Shown: positions 12,790 to 26,909, numbered from the stretch's first letter. The stretch: 64,000 bases of DNA from Eleginops maclovinus (GCF_036324505.1 NC_086370.1:12324512-12388511); one strand, 5' to 3'. Notes: generated from the sequence alone by a model not told the origin. Numbers and translations: made by a program.

Positions 12790-15700
12790 TATGTTATGGC
12801 CTGACATGGGCTGAAAGAGTTTTTGTTCATGTTGTCATCCTACATCTAAATGTACACTTTCAGTTGTACAATCAGTCTGTTGTTCTCATAAAAAGCCTTC
12901 TGCAAAGTCAATTTGACAATAGCAATGTAATTTTAATGCACAGTCATAATGAACCAGATTTGCAAGAACTGTTTATGAAGATTGACAGAAACCATATCCT
13001 GCTCAGCGGCGAGCCAACTATCAGAGAGTGATTATTTTCTACATTATCACTTCAGTGCCAGTTGCTCTATATTCATTAGCTTGATAAAATACGCATACAC
13101 ACAGCATCTGTGTTCATGACCTCTTTTCATAGATGCGTTTCAAAGAGACAGAATCAAAGGATTGTAAAACTGCTTCACACATAGAAATGATCTATTAATG
13201 TTTCCTTAGCAAACAAAGGTGCCTTTGAATGCACCAAATGAAAGACTAAACAGACAACAGAAGTGCCCACAGTATTTACGGGCAGCCATAATTGATTTGC
13301 TTCATGCTGTGAGTGGCAGAGACTACCCAGGAGACGGCAGAAACTGTAGATGTAGAAAATAATCTAAAATGTCTTTAAAAAAAAAAAAAAGTAATATAAA
13401 AAAATGATGTATTGATTTTGTCAAGAGAAAATCCAATAGAGGCCTGATTTACCATGACTAAATTAAAAATCACAAAAACGAGATAAGGTATCAAAATGGG
13501 TCAAAAAGGTAATGGGCCACAGGTGGCCTTTAAAAATTAAAGTATGTAGTTATAATTATTATTACTTCTGTACGTCTGCTGTATCAGACTAGCTGTTACT
13601 TCTTTCAGCTAATAGTTAATTAAACATAATGATAATGTATGTAGGAATAAAACATGCTCTAGAATGTTTCTAACATTAAATATAAATGCTGTAATGGTGA
13701 TAGCTAATGTACCATTAATTCTTTATCCCCTCAAACGCCTTACATGCATTTGTTCATAGTCAACTCACATGGATTCATTCGTTTTGAATAATTCTGGGAT
13801 TTGACTAAGGAAACCATTGTTTTAAAACAAATTTTCCCTAGTTTACACAGTATGAATGACATTTGCAGAACATTCACACTCACTGCTGCTCTTTATATGT
13901 CAGCTTGGCCTTGTGACATGTCATACTTGAAATTGAAATAACCAGCAGACAGTGCAGAGATGACATGGTGCATGCTAAGGCCACAGCAGGGCTTCAGTTA
14001 CCAGTAATGAATACTTTGCCTCACACTGAGAAGGACCTCTCCATCATCGAGGAAGGTCTGCTGATCTTTATTTTGCTTGGTTGACCTCTTGCATAACACA
14101 ATCATACATTGATACATATAAACTATAATAATGGACAAACTCTGTCAGCTGTTAAAGCCTCAATCCGAGGGTGTAAAAAAAAAAAGAAACAAGATCAGCA
14201 CTATATATTCCAGCTTTCCGGTCATTTAATTATTTATATTTTCATTTGCATATTCCATACAAGGAATGCAATTACAGAAAACCTCTGCCAAATGGTAAAG
14301 GTACAACTTATACCATCAGAGGTTGATCAGAGGCATGCTCTGTTGCACCTGTAATGGCCTCTCACAGGGATGTCACAATGTACTGAACGCACCCTCAGGA
14401 CACATTTACATCATTGCAGCAAAGTGAGAACATTAAGCAGTCAGCAAAAAAAAATGATAGCTGTTGTCGTTATTTAGGAATCAAAATGTATCATGTAGAA
14501 ATGATTTGTGTTTCACAACAGAAAGCTTTGAATGCTCAGAGCGAGCCCCTTGTATTTATCTGAGACATAATGTGGTGATTTCAGATGTGAGAGATGTTCT
14601 CATACAACTTCATATGCATGTTTGCCTTTGTTCCTCAAATATTTTGTAGCCTGTTTTCTGTTCTAAAAGGAGAACAACAAACTAGCGGCCTCTGAGGAAA
14701 AATGAAACGCTTTTATGGAGGTTCTGCTAAAACAGTGCAAGTTTAGGAAGTCCAGACTAGCTGTGGTATTGATTCAGTAATCCAAAGCCATCTCCCAAGT
14801 GCTGCTGATTTATCCGTCCTATTTTATTATGGCCCCTGTGCTCTGAAGCTCTTTCTCTTTAATACAATACTGCAGAGAGCATCTAACCATCCGTTATGTG
14901 TCTGTATCGGCTGAATGGGTACGCCTCTCCACAGTAGACTTTCTCAAATTTGAATGTGATTTGCTCATTATACTTTTTTAAGAGATCCTGAACTGATCCT
15001 TAAACTTCAAAAAATAAATATAATATAAAGGAAGAGCATGTTTATGAAACTTCAATTCTCAAATAGTGAAATTACATTTAAGTTATTGGGTTATAAGTTA
15101 TAAGTTATTTGGCAGAAATAGTTGTTCTTCATTTGGAAATGGCAGCAAAAAGAATCTTGGAAACAAAGAAAAGTATTCTCCCGGGTAAAATGACAGCATA
15201 GGTTGTTTGTTTAAGCAGTTGAAAATGAGCAGTGAGACTTTTGCAAAAATAGAGCTAAAAATGGAAGATGCCACTTAACCACAGCAATCATTTTCCAAAC
15301 CTACGCAGTAGTTTTTGTTGCCAACACACCGAAACTGTAATTTTTAGCAATGCTAGAAGCTGGCTCTGTCGGTGGCAATGTCAATTGTTTGGTCAAATTC
15401 TTAAATATCTCATTGAAGTGATTAATATGGAATTCTTGGTTTTTAGTGAAGTGTATATATAAAATATGAATTGGCCGGATTGCTTTGAAATTTGTTACAG
15501 ATATGCAAGGCCAAAGGAAAATGGATAAAACAATACTCAGGGCTGCAGAATCACAGGGCTGCAGAATCTCATGAGCACAATCATCCTTTAAACTTATTCA
15601 AGGACTTATGACCAAATATTATTAGATGGGATAGGAACATCATGCCATGGGGGTATGCCACTGCGGTAATACCAAAGACAGCTGATAAAATCTGTCTGGC

Positions 15701-18700
15701 AAAAAGACAGTATACCCAGACGGCTTTAAAATCCAATTTCTTTCTGATATTCAATTTAAAGACCAAGTGTCCACACTGCTATTTGTGAGAGATTGATAAG
15801 GACTTTTATGTTCAGGCATTGTTAACCCATCTACACTGGTTGCTATAGTAAGAGCTTAGTAGTGTGTAGCTATGTTAAGTGGCGGGCCGTAGTCAGACCA
15901 GCCTGCAGCAGGCCAGATGAAAAATCTAAATAAACCCTCTTTTTTATACCATATCAATAACTAGAAGAGATGCAGAACCCTGCCAAGGCAACAGACCTGC
16001 GTCGGTGACAGATGGGTTCGAGATCTGCAGCAGCGTCGACACTAACCTTGCTCTGAATGTGACATTAACTTTGGTGCTGGTTGGTTTATGGTTTAAAGGA
16101 CAGTTTGAAACCTGAAGTAAACAGATGGACAATGCCTCACACAGACAGTATTCTGAGATGACACTGAAATTGGATTTCAGTCAATTTTTTTTATATCTGA
16201 TTTGTTGATTAAGTAAGCGGTTTTCCAATGTGTGTGGAGTGGACAATGCATTATTACAAAGGCTTTATTCGTGTGTACAACATAACATTATCTTGTCAAT
16301 CCAAAATAGTTGTTGAAAACTGTTGGTGACTTGTTAAGCTTGATATGTAATATATGCAAATTGCACCCTTTACTGAGAGGCTTATAGAGTTTCTTAAAAA
16401 AAAATACAAGTAAATGGTTAATTTGAATTTTCCTGATCCTGACAAATGAGTCTTTGGAGGACAGTTTTATGTTTTCATAGAATAATCTGGAATAAAGAAA
16501 ACATATGCAAGTTGAGTCAAATGCACCTCTTGACCTTGTCCAATAAACTGCACTTGATCTGTAATAGATAGTTATATTTGACACGCTGTAGATTCTATCG
16601 TTTCTGTTCTTCTTCTCAATTCCATGTGGAATATGTACATGATATTATTATGAGACACTCATTATGTAAGTGTGTATGCTGCCCTAGATCATGTAAGTTT
16701 TAAGGCAGCATCCATTACAGCTACACGAAGACACTTGCCATACTGTGCAGAGGGGCTGCCAGTGAGAAAAGCCCCATGAGAGTAAAAAAGGATTTTGCCT
16801 CCACTTTACCACATAGACTGTGTCTCTGAGTGACAGACTCATTTGCCAGGTTTGTGGGTGGATGTTTATGCAAATGCCTCTCCTCTGTGGGCTGGAATAG
16901 CCTTCCAATGACAGGCCAAAACTAACTGGGTTGAAATGCAGGAACATGCTACTGAGAGGCTGAACGCAGTGCATAATTTACATTTCCATATCTGGCATTG
17001 CATAACAAGGGCTTTATAGCATTTACAACATTAAGCAATCCCACACAAAAGTTAGAATATAGGATTTTTTTTAGCCTATTTCCAAATTGACAATAAATGT
17101 TCTAGACATCTGACCGTGTTTATCCACCCTAAGAGCTTCAAAGACTCGCCCTCGCTTCAGAACAGTGGAGCAAAGCTGTAACTTGTATGAATGGTCATGT
17201 TTTCTTAAAAGGATGAATATCCCACTTGCTGAGGCCCACTCTGAAGGATTTTGTTTTCCAAATGAATTTGTCATATGAGAATCACTTTTGTACTTGTCCA
17301 ATTGTATTTTTCTACAAAGAGACGAACAGCTCCTTTCTGCTGTGAGCAAAGATACCAAACCTTCATTTCAAAGTCAATTCTGGTTTGATATAATGGAAAC
17401 ACGTTCCTGGTGTGCCCTGTTTCCTCCTGAATGAGACTGCAGGAATATGTTTCATGGCAGGAAATCAGATATGGCGGTTACTACTGAATTATGCATAATA
17501 TGGCAGTGAACACATCTAATTTGTATAATAGGAAGATGAGACACTCTTCTTCATCTACAGAGGCTCATTACGTGTTATGTTTGCATTCATATAGAAACCT
17601 TTTTGTAGTCAAAGGAAACAAAAGCACAATGATGGCTGCTCCTTTGATTTACAAGGTTCACTTATCTTTAACTCATAAATTGCAAAATAGAGACTGGGAG
17701 CTCTGATGTCAAATCAAGACATGCAATTACACATGGAAATGTTTCATGATAAGTACACCTAGCTTTTGTAGGGATGAAACAGTAGCATACTGTATAGAGC
17801 CAGCATGACAAAGACCAGCATCAGCTCATGGAAAAGTATATGCAGCACCAGTGTGTTACATATTTAGATATAGGTTAAAATGGTTTACACAAGACTTAAA
17901 CAATACAAATGATTTATTACGCTAAGTATTCTTTCCATGGCATTGAGTCCCACACGACTACATATAATATGTTTCAGATGTAACAGTAATTTATAGGAAG
18001 TATGCAAAGTGATAGAGCCATAAATCATTTGAATAGAAAAGATAAATAACTTTTCTTATGTAATGTCAAAACTTTAAACTGTGTATCGAACCAGCCTCAC
18101 TTCAACACTTTTAACTGCAATCAGTGGCAGTTAAGGTTTGTTGCGTTGTGTTACTTTTATTAAATGGGGAAAGCTGAAAGAGTTGACAAAGGGATTGAGT
18201 GCTAAACAGGCGAATCTGGTGCATTTTTCAGGGGAACTAATAGTTGCGGGAGCTGCGCACATATACATGCTCACAAATCTACCTCCATAAACATGCACAT
18301 AGGTGGAATATTCACGCTGATAAATCCATCATGCGTTCTTCCTCATTGCCTAAGCGGGGTTTTACTGGTGACGCTCCACAGTTTCGAGGACAACAGGAGT
18401 GGCTGCTTCACATCAGAGAATTAGATACTCCATTACATAACCCATTACTCTGATTACGATTGCTACTGTAATATGACGTTATTATGGGCAACAACTGCTT
18501 TTCACTGATTTTACTACAACTGTATTTATTGTAGACACTAAAGTCAAAGAGTGGACTTGTCGCCTACACGACACAGCAGAAATGATAGAGATGCACTTGT
18601 GGTTGATGCACTGGTTGGACCTTTCTGGGTTTTTTAAAGGCACTTTGCTGTGATATATTATTTTAACCGATGCGATTAATCAAGTACTTTGCTTAAGAAA

Positions 18701-21700
18701 ACATCTAAAGTACTTTACTTTAGTATTTCGATGTCATGGGAAAAAACAGCAATATTGCACTTTTTACCCCACTGCAATAACTGTATATACGTAATAACCA
18801 GAATCACTAAATATAGTTATGTTTTAGATTAATGTTTACATGTATAATAACTAATGGTATAACACTCATGGAGCAATTTATGTCAGAATTGATTTGTTAC
18901 TTTTTTTTACTTTACTTAATTAAACTGATAATGGTAATGGACTTTTCCCCTTTTTAAATTCAGATGAATAATAAAGTAATTGTTTTTGTAATTTGAGCTA
19001 AATATTTTAGAAACTTGGAATCATTTTAGCTTAAAATGTAAGCAGTTATTTTTCAGCACATGTAGCCACCAATATCTTCCTGTGTGATGCTACTTAGAAA
19101 CCATGAATCATGTCCACATTTCTCAAAATAGTATTTCAGATTCCGGGCGTTCTGTATTTCATTACATCCTCTCTGCAGTACAGCTGTGACAACACAAGCC
19201 TTTAATTATTCTGAGGCTGTGCAGTACACAGTCTGGGTATAGTGGATATAGTGGGTATCACTCTGACTTTCAATTACCATGCTGCTGTAACACAGCAGCA
19301 CAAATCTATGTCAAATGAACCACAGTATACACAGCTGATCAACACCCCTCACCCCCCCTACTGCCAGGTTAACATTGGTAGCATCAAAGCTGGTCCTAAA
19401 GTGAATGAGCAAAATACCCAGATTCCTGTCAGTTTGAGTCAATGTCTATTGGTACAATATACTTTGCAACCTAAGAACAGAACCACCTTACTCTTCATCA
19501 TGCATCAAAACATAATCAGTTCACACAGCCAATGTGCAATGTCTATTTGAACAGAATGCTTCGTCGGTATAACTTTGGACATTTTACAGCTTTAACGTAA
19601 AAAAGTATAGAAATATGAAAAGCTGTCTTCTAGAGAATCCAGAGGTTCTTCCTGTCCTAAACATGTTATGCATGCTAACTACATATTGTAACTCTGATTA
19701 TTTAATCTGAATTACATTTTGTGTATCGTACTAAGTATTAGCTGCTATAGCGTGATGTGGATTGATCGTATTTGATTGACAGTGAGGCAGATACACAACT
19801 GTCATCGATTTTGATTGAGTTGCTCAAATGAAATCTTTTTGTTCCTCTTGGCGGCATTTATGACAATAAGCAGAAATTGCAGGTTTGTTTATGTGTTGAT
19901 CCTAGAGATTGCCACTACACGTGTTTTTTCCCGGGACTATCCCCACAGACACAAAACAACGATACTGTAAATTAAACAAAAAGTAAATGATATTTGGCGG
20001 ATAATATTTTTGTTCATGTTAGACCCTATGTCCTGTTGCAAGAGGTTATTTTAATATGTTTTTTAGGCCTTTTTTAATAAAGCTTATTATCAAATGGCGC
20101 ATTTAGCTATTGAACATAACTGTACATTTTATCTTTTAATAATTTCACTTGCTGTGCAAAATTAAAAACCATGCCAGGCCTCGTGTGGTTTACTATACTT
20201 TATCATATCATAAATGTGTAATGGTTGGAAAACTGAGACTTTTGTGGTTCCAAAGAGCCCATTTGCTTCCCTGTGTGACAGTGTAAGTGGATTTAGCAGC
20301 ATTTTAAACATGCAACAATTTTGGTGTTTTTTTATCACTGTGTAAAATGACTTAGGAGTCACCTCCGAGCGTCATTAATTTTTATACTCAGAAACAGTGA
20401 CTTGGGCCATTTGAAGATACAGTTTTTATATGTATCTTTTTTCAGCCATGCACAGAAAATAACTGCTCCCTCACCTCCTTCTCTGAGAAGCGGCGAGTTA
20501 GATTTGGTGTAATGTTTGACCTCATTTTTCTTTATATGTTTCTCAAAACTGACTGGACTCGACCAAAAGCTTTGTAGTTGATCGCTGCATGAAACAAATT
20601 TGATCGTTCCCCACTGCAATGTCCTATATTTTTAAGGCAACGTATAATATGTAGTTAAAGGAAAACAACACTCACTGGCACTCAGGATCATTTGCAGTCC
20701 GTCATATTTTTTGTGTTTTTGTTTTGACCTTAATTTCTTTCTTCACTATTTCCATCTCAACACAGCTGTAGTTGATTACAGAAACATGAACAAAGGAAAT
20801 ACATCTACAACACCGGTAAGAAAATGCTGTTTCTTAAAAACTCAAATCATAACATTATTTACAGTAGGCTCAAAGAAATGTAGGGGGAATTGAGACATGG
20901 GCTATTTAGGGTATTTACATATAGCTAAAGACAAATAAAGCATGTCTAAGATTAAACAGATTTTGTGCTGTTGAACTGAGCGCTCTCCTCCACTGAATTG
21001 GAACTAAAATGGCCTCCAAGTGTACAGAACAATGGGGGTGAGCATAATGCGGTGTGACTACTGAGTGACTTGACTGAGATCCAAAGTGAATAAAAGGCCT
21101 CACTATGTGAGGCAGCTAGGCTGAGCCGCTGCAGTGCTCAGGACTTTGGCGGGTGACAGTGCATTAGAACGCTTCACACACATTTCATTTGCCAATAAAA
21201 TTCTATTGCCATTTGCCACATGGCACACGCTCTGTGCCGTCAGATACCGCAATGATCAAATAAGCATTTGCAACTCCACAAATAAGCATCAGCATTTATT
21301 CTTTGAGTGGATTTGTTAGATTTGATGAAAACCTTTGGTAGTTGTTAAATTCCTTTCCCTCTTTGTACGTTTAGTACCGGTTGACTTAAATCAACCTTGT
21401 CAAACAAAGCAAGAAATGATAAAAGGTATTACATGAAACACCAATGTGTCAATTGGTGTTTTCTATCAAGAAGAAGAAGACTGAATATGGGGAATCTGTA
21501 AATGTGTTTTGCCAGAGTCAATCCTAACCTTCTGCTTGTACTAACTATGCATTAAGAGGCGTACTTTGTGGGCTCATAAAATATTTATTTGAATGTGTTG
21601 CATGCATATGAGCTCCAGTTCTTTGTAGCATAGTTGGGTTTGAAACTAATTATGAAACCTTATCTCCAGAAAGCATCTAGTTGCCACTGTCACATTTATC

Positions 21701-24700
21701 ATCTTTGCCCACTATTACAGTATACATCATCCCATGACAACATGGGAATGGAAAGTCGGGGCAGAGACGGGTGCAGTTATACAAACTGAAATATCTGATA
21801 GAATTTAAATGAGGTTTGGGTGAAAAATGATTGCCCGTTTTACTTTAAAGGAATAACTTTGTGCATAGGCTTTTCAGAAACATTATTCGGGAACAGAAAA
21901 GTAGACTTGACTATAATAGTTTTATATTTTCAATGTATTTTATTTTAATTGACTATAATTTCCCCTATTATATAGTTTTTTAACGTAAAATATCTCAGTA
22001 AAGTATGTAGCTACATTTGTATAGAACATACACGGTTGGAAAACAGTGATTGACTGACCATTTTAAAATTTATAAAGAATTTAAGTATTTTTTTTACTAC
22101 CATACTCACAAAAAACTCCCAAATGTGATGTCATCCTGGCCCCAATTTGTTATCATTAGACTTCTACTGAATAGCTTGGTTGAAATGCATTTTAACTTCT
22201 ACTTCTAATTATCTACTGACAATTTATGTCAGCATGTGAAAAACAACAGTGATTAATTGTGTAGCAATGCCCAGAATAGCGCCATCTACCCTGAATGCTA
22301 GGTTTTGTCTGTAGTTCAAGGTCACGATAGTTGACGAAAATTCATGCTGCCTCCATTTTGTTCTGATACTGAGATACTATAGCTTAAAACTAGAACAAAA
22401 ATCTATTTCCACTCATTTCAACAAATGTACATTTGTTATTCAACATGGCAACATAGTTTTAGCTAATTTGCTGGTTTAATAAAATGGTATATTTGCTCCA
22501 TTTAGTCAATATTTTCTCTGCTTTTTTATTTTATTTTATCTTAGTTTGGTTACAATAAGAACCCAGCTCAGAGAACATGCAAAAAAGCTGAGTCCTCCCC
22601 AACAAAGTAGAATCCTCGACCCTGATCCTTGAAAACGTTCAATTTCCAAACAGAGACAGTTTCCTGCAGCCAAGGACATTCCAGTATGCTGAGCCACTAA
22701 ACAAGACAATGCATCATTTGTTGTTTATTTCCTGCAGCCAAGTTCAATTTGTGGATGATTTGAGCAGTGCTTTGTGATTTTGAGGATTCTAAGCTTGTAT
22801 ACATGTAAACACAGGCATCTGCACTGGATTGCACAGGGAAGGGGAATTTAAAAGTCTGAAATGTCTGGTTGTAGTTTTCTAACTGCAGCCTCTTTATGAA
22901 TTTGATATATTTCTCAATATTATTTCACCAGGGACATTTACATATGTGACAGTGGATAGCTTTTACTTCTCTCCAAAATTCCCTCTTGCTTGAATTTGTC
23001 TGATCATTAATTGGATTTAAAGCAAAAAAGACCCCGGTCACGTCAGCATGGCATCAGAGAGCTAACATAGACTTTCTCCCATTCACCTTGAGCAGCTTAG
23101 TCAGCAGCCCACTTGACTTGCATGCGTGGGACGTGGGAGGAAAACCACGCCAACACAAAACACAAAGAAGAGAACATGTTTACAATTATATTCCTAAAAC
23201 GGGAGGATGTGACAAAAATAGGACTGCATAAATGAGTCATCCTAGTAATCTGGTGTCACTGGTCTCCAAAATGTCACATATCAAAGAATGAGGTCTGTTC
23301 TTTGTCTGCATAATCACCTCAAATAGTTAGGAGCTTTAACCTTTAAAATGTGGTTGTCCTCAGAAAAACACTGAAGGGGGCATTTCAGTGGTATGGTTTG
23401 AGTATACAACCTCCAGCCCTGCTTTTCTTTGATGTGCTCTGACGCCGTCCTCTACCAGGAACTGAGAAGATCAAAGACAGGCGATTTTATCAAATAGAGC
23501 CCTTGTCGACTGTTTGTAATGCTTTATTCTTCATCAGGAACACCCACTCTGTCGCCCTGATGCCACGGGAGACATAGTGCTCTTTTAAACCCGGTGGTGA
23601 TCTCCCCGTTATCCAGATGAAAACGGATTTATTCAAACCTCCCATCAACCGGCCCTATAAATAGAAGCTAGTGGAAAATCTTCTGAGGGGGAAAAAAATA
23701 AGCTCTGCTCTTAAGCCATTATTAAAATGTCAAATGTTGTTTTGGAGCAAAACAAATCTATGGAAATAAGCATAATGCTTCCTAGTAAATTGTAATTTCA
23801 ACATGAGATTCGCAAAATGATGAAGTAATTCACCAAAAACACCCATACTTTATACTTTATGATGCTTGTAACTGCAGGGTGAGTTGTAATGCTAGATTGA
23901 ATTAGAAACTGTATGCATTGTTGCTTAAGGGCTATAGTGAAAGGGTGGGTGCACGATACTCTGAAAATCAGTTGATCATCTGATTTGATGGAGGCAAGCC
24001 CCGTAATAAATCATTTAAAAGTGTGCAAAGTTACTCGAGCATTAAAATACCTGTAACTTTTAGTCCAAGAAAATCCTCCTGTATGAATGTGATATAAGAA
24101 CCTGTCTAAAAATGTGGTGAAGAACTCAGCACGAGTCAACCAAACAGCTGAACTCCTGAAATCGATGTTCACATGTTCTTCTTGATTAGAAAACTGCCAC
24201 CTGTTCTCAAGGGAGCTATTATAGCAACTGTTATTTTGGTGAGAGCCACAAGGGAGACGGCTCCATAACATTTCTGCTATCATTATTTTTCCTCCCCAAA
24301 ATCTAAAGGTTGACTCATTATTTTTGGTTCAGTGTGCCGTGATGAATGCCCCTCCTTTATGTCTCACGGTGAAACGCACCTCACCTCTGAAGTATGCAGC
24401 ATATTCCTCTGGGGTTTTTCCTCTGCTATCTGTTAATACACAAGCAACTGGGTGTCGAGAGGGGCTCCCGTTGTAATTCAAAGGCCTTCGCAGTATGTTA
24501 ACTACAAAAAACTCCCCCCTGCTAGACAATGACACTAATGAACACAATCATTGTATCCTTAACATTACCATTTACTATTAAATGTTCATTCAGATGTCTA
24601 CATGTGGATGTGTATGAATTTTATGTATACACTTGTGCACATGCAGAATTGTATCTGCAAGCTGGTCTGCTGAAAATGTTTTTTTTGTTCTGTAAGCATT

Positions 24701-25410
24701 TGATAATTATAATAATGCTCAATTCCAACATATAAACACGTTGCATTGCTGTATGGCAACACTGGGCAGTTAGCATCCCTATATAAAAGAGCAGCTTCTC
24801 AAAATACCACTTCTCTTTTAATCCAACATGTGTTTAAATATATCAGATTTTATAAAGCAAAATCAATGTTGCATTGCATGAGCAATGTTATCCAACCTGA
24901 TGCTGCTGCCTCCGTTGCTCCATGTCACATAAGCCAATAAAACAAACGATACGTCCATATTGGCAACTGTTGGTCTTTGTAAAGATGACAACTGACATAA
25001 ATGTATAACACATTCAAAAAGTATGCATTTTGATTTACAGCCATTTTAACTCTGTGCTGATGTGTAGAAAAAACAGCCATTTTAAATTCACAGCAATGAT
25101 AGTGCATTTTGAACTCAGTCCAACCAAAAAAAAGACCCCTTGTTGGTGGTTTGATTTGTGCTGCTGTGGTCATTACTACACCCAACTCCTCTGGCAGCTT
25201 TGTTTTTGAAGTTGACACATTCCTGAGCCAACTGCAGTCTAAAGGTCTATGTGTGCTCTTTGTTTCATGGGCCATCACACTTCAAACATGCAATAAGGGC
25301 AGAGAAGGGAGTGATTGACGTGCACATTTGACATGATTACTATCTCGTCTATGCATACAGTAGTCCATTAACTTTACATCTATTTCACCATAAGAGGATC
25401 ATGAAAGGAT
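12790..25410. other. Gene-free stretch, presumed adgrb3 intron
   Basis: No exon is recognised; in particular there is no thrombospondin type-1 repeat, which is what the next adgrb3 exons should encode. It contains a 14-base A run at 13377-13390, a 16-bp tandem duplication at 15538-15569, a CTCF-like motif at 13517-13528 and an octamer (ATGCAAAT) at 16868-16875. Open frames of up to 117 codons (24925-25278, minus) show no family resemblance. Confidence 0.5.
15538..15569. repeat. Two-copy 16-bp tandem repeat
   Basis: CAGGGCTGCAGAATCA is followed directly by the same 16 bases with one change at the last position. It is a small local duplication with no evident function. Confidence 0.8.
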
Positions 25411-25416
25411 ACTCAC
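25411..25416 (-). other. adgrb3: Splice donor of the adgrb3 first coding exon
   Basis: On the minus strand the sequence reads AAAGAAG|GTGAGTATCC, a near-consensus donor. Splicing here ends the coding part after residue 251 plus one base (a phase-1 intron). The last residues KRPPKE and a codon beginning with G agree with the mammalian protein, which continues with a glutamate at this point. Reading on past the donor adds only about ten residues before a stop. Confidence 0.9.
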
Positions 25417-26170
25417 CTTCTTTAGGAGGACGCTTTACTTCTGCACTCAGATTGCAGACCTGCCCAGCTTCTAGTTGGGGTGACAAGCAACCCTCCGTTT
25501 GTGGATTTAAAGGTAAAACCACGTTGTTGAGCAAGAGCATGCTCTCTGATTCTCCATCGCCTAAATGCTGAGGACATGTGCATTTTGTGTACACGATCCC
25601 ACATGTCTCCACTGTCCCTTTCTCTAGCTTCAGGCAGTTTTCCAGCCACGTACAAAGCACTTGACACCCAAACTGGCTGGGGCTCGCCTTATTCAACACC
25701 AAAAACTCCACATTGGACTTCTCCTCCTCATCCAGCTTCTGTGTTGTCAATCCGTTGTAATCATATGGGAAAACTCTCCGTAGTTGAGCAAAATTCTTGT
25801 CGTACAGCAAAAACACATATATATTCTTTGAATCGCACAGGTACACTATAGATTCGTTGACTTTCAGCAACTCGTTTATCTTTTCGTGCGAGTAATGGTC
25901 AAACTGATAAGCTAGTAAAGAATATTCAGAGCAGCCCAAGTCTCGCTTGTATAGCTTCAGGTAGATGCTGTATTTGGTAGGGTCTGGGTTCTCCAGCGTC
26001 CATGTACAGTTTGTGTAGTTCTTAGGAAACATTTCAGTCACCGAATATGATCCATAAATGACCCCCTTGACCAGAGTGGAACACCAATAATCTTGGGCAC
26101 CAGTTAATCCAAACATAACCAGAAGATAGGTGGAAAATATATAAATCAACAGGTTTCGAACAGCCTTCAT
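25417..26170 (-). CDS. adgrb3: Adhesion GPCR B3 (BAI3), first coding exon
   Basis: This encodes residues 1-251 of adgrb3/bai3, a synaptic adhesion G-protein-coupled receptor of neurons. In mammals it binds C1q-like proteins through its N-terminal CUB domain and signals through ELMO/DOCK to Rac. Identification rests on near-identity to the vertebrate start ([21 protein letters not shown]) and to blocks such as [42 protein letters not shown] and CTCPQHLG. Features: signal peptide about 1-25, CUB domain about 30-159, then a cysteine-rich linker (C169, C173, C179, C190, C197, C199, C228, C239). N-glycosylation sequons are at N51, N54, N105 and N240. The start has A at -3 and an in-frame signal peptide. 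The remaining exons (thrombospondin repeats, hormone-receptor motif, GAIN domain, seven-helix domain) lie outside the window to the left. The exon is intact. Confidence 0.96.
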
Positions 26171-26171
26171 C

Positions 26172-26180
26172 CTATGTCAT
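26172..26180 (-). other. Two-codon upstream ORF abutting the adgrb3 start
   Basis: ATG ACA TAG lies in the 5' untranslated part of the same exon and ends one base before the adgrb3 ATG at 26170. This is visible directly. By analogy with minimal uORFs it could reduce initiation or force reinitiation at the main start; that role is inferred. Confidence 0.6.
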
Positions 26181-26185
26181 TTGGC

Positions 26186-26210
26186 CTGCAAAGAGAGATG
26201 GAGAGAGTCA
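26186..26210 (-). other. adgrb3: Splice acceptor before the adgrb3 first coding exon
   Basis: On the minus strand a pyrimidine tract (CTCTCTCCATCTCTCTTTG) runs into CAG at 26188-26186, followed by 15 bases of untranslated exon and the start codon. This implies at least one non-coding exon further right, as in mammalian ADGRB3. Confidence 0.8.
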
Positions 26211-26331
26211 CACAAGGGAATGTTTGTACCAGAGGACGTGAAGCACATCAATCACACTTGATAGAGATCATCTGTCAAGTCTTGTTGATGTGTTTCACAC
26301 ACTTCTTATCACGCCCTATCATGAAAATGGA

Positions 26332-26343
26332 GGGGGGGGGGGG
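26332..26343 (+). repeat. Run of 12 guanines
   Basis: An uninterrupted G12 tract follows GAAAATGGA. Together with the G-rich stretches at 26466-26483 it could form quadruplex structures, but the spacing is not that of a classical single motif. The run length may also vary between individuals or be a sequencing artefact. Confidence 0.8.
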
Positions 26344-26415
26344 CACATTAACCTGAGCAACATGTCTTTTGCAGCTCCATCCTGCCTCCCCCTTTACTGT
26401 ACTTTGTGCAAGCAT

Positions 26416-26428
26416 TGCCACCTTGTGG
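26416..26428 (-). promoter_or_regulatory. CTCF-like motif in the 5'UTR intron
   Basis: On the minus strand it reads CCACAAGGTGGCA, one difference from the core CTCF consensus CCA(C/G)(C/T)AG(A/G)(G/T)GGC. It lies about 230 bp upstream of the first coding exon. Only the core is judged; occupancy is unknown. Confidence 0.3.
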
Positions 26429-26909
26429 TTGCTTTGGTCATGATTTATTACGTTATTTATTTATTTGGGGGGGTGTTGGGGTTGGGTGCAATAATGTGAG
26501 TCATTTAGACAATATTAATTGGGTCGTATTTAGTGTGGAACAATCCCTGGAGATATTCAAATACAGTTGTGTGGATTATCTGACATCAACAAGATAAACT
26601 GTGAAAGAGGTGTCCAAAGTCACAGTGCCGTACTCACGAGCTGTGGGATGCAACTGCTCATTTTCACGCATGCAGTAACGAAGATCTCTTTCAAATCAAG
26701 CTGTTTTGTTGGTGATTTAGCCTGTTTCCCAACACGACAGTTAGATAATGAGAGGGAGACAAATGCACAGACAGAAAAAAATATCTTTCTGCGTGTGCCT
26801 GGTCATCATGGCATTCCTCTCCTTCTGCGCGCTTTCTGTCCACTACACGACCTGCATGTCTCCGAAAATTCAAGGTTTGACATGTTTGACAATGCAATTT
26901 GATAAAGAG

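Noticed and set aside
16005..16035. T-loop-like GGGTTCGAGATC suggesting a tRNA gene
   Set aside because: No acceptor stem, anticodon arm or D-loop can be folded around it.
24925..25278. 117-codon minus-strand frame just downstream of the adgrb3 exon
   Set aside because: It lies within the intron after a strong donor, and its composition and lack of family resemblance suggest chance.
25385..25416. Extension of the adgrb3 coding frame through to the stop at 25385
   Set aside because: The GTGAGT donor at 25416 and the homologous protein both show that coding ends at 25417; the extra residues are intronic read-through.
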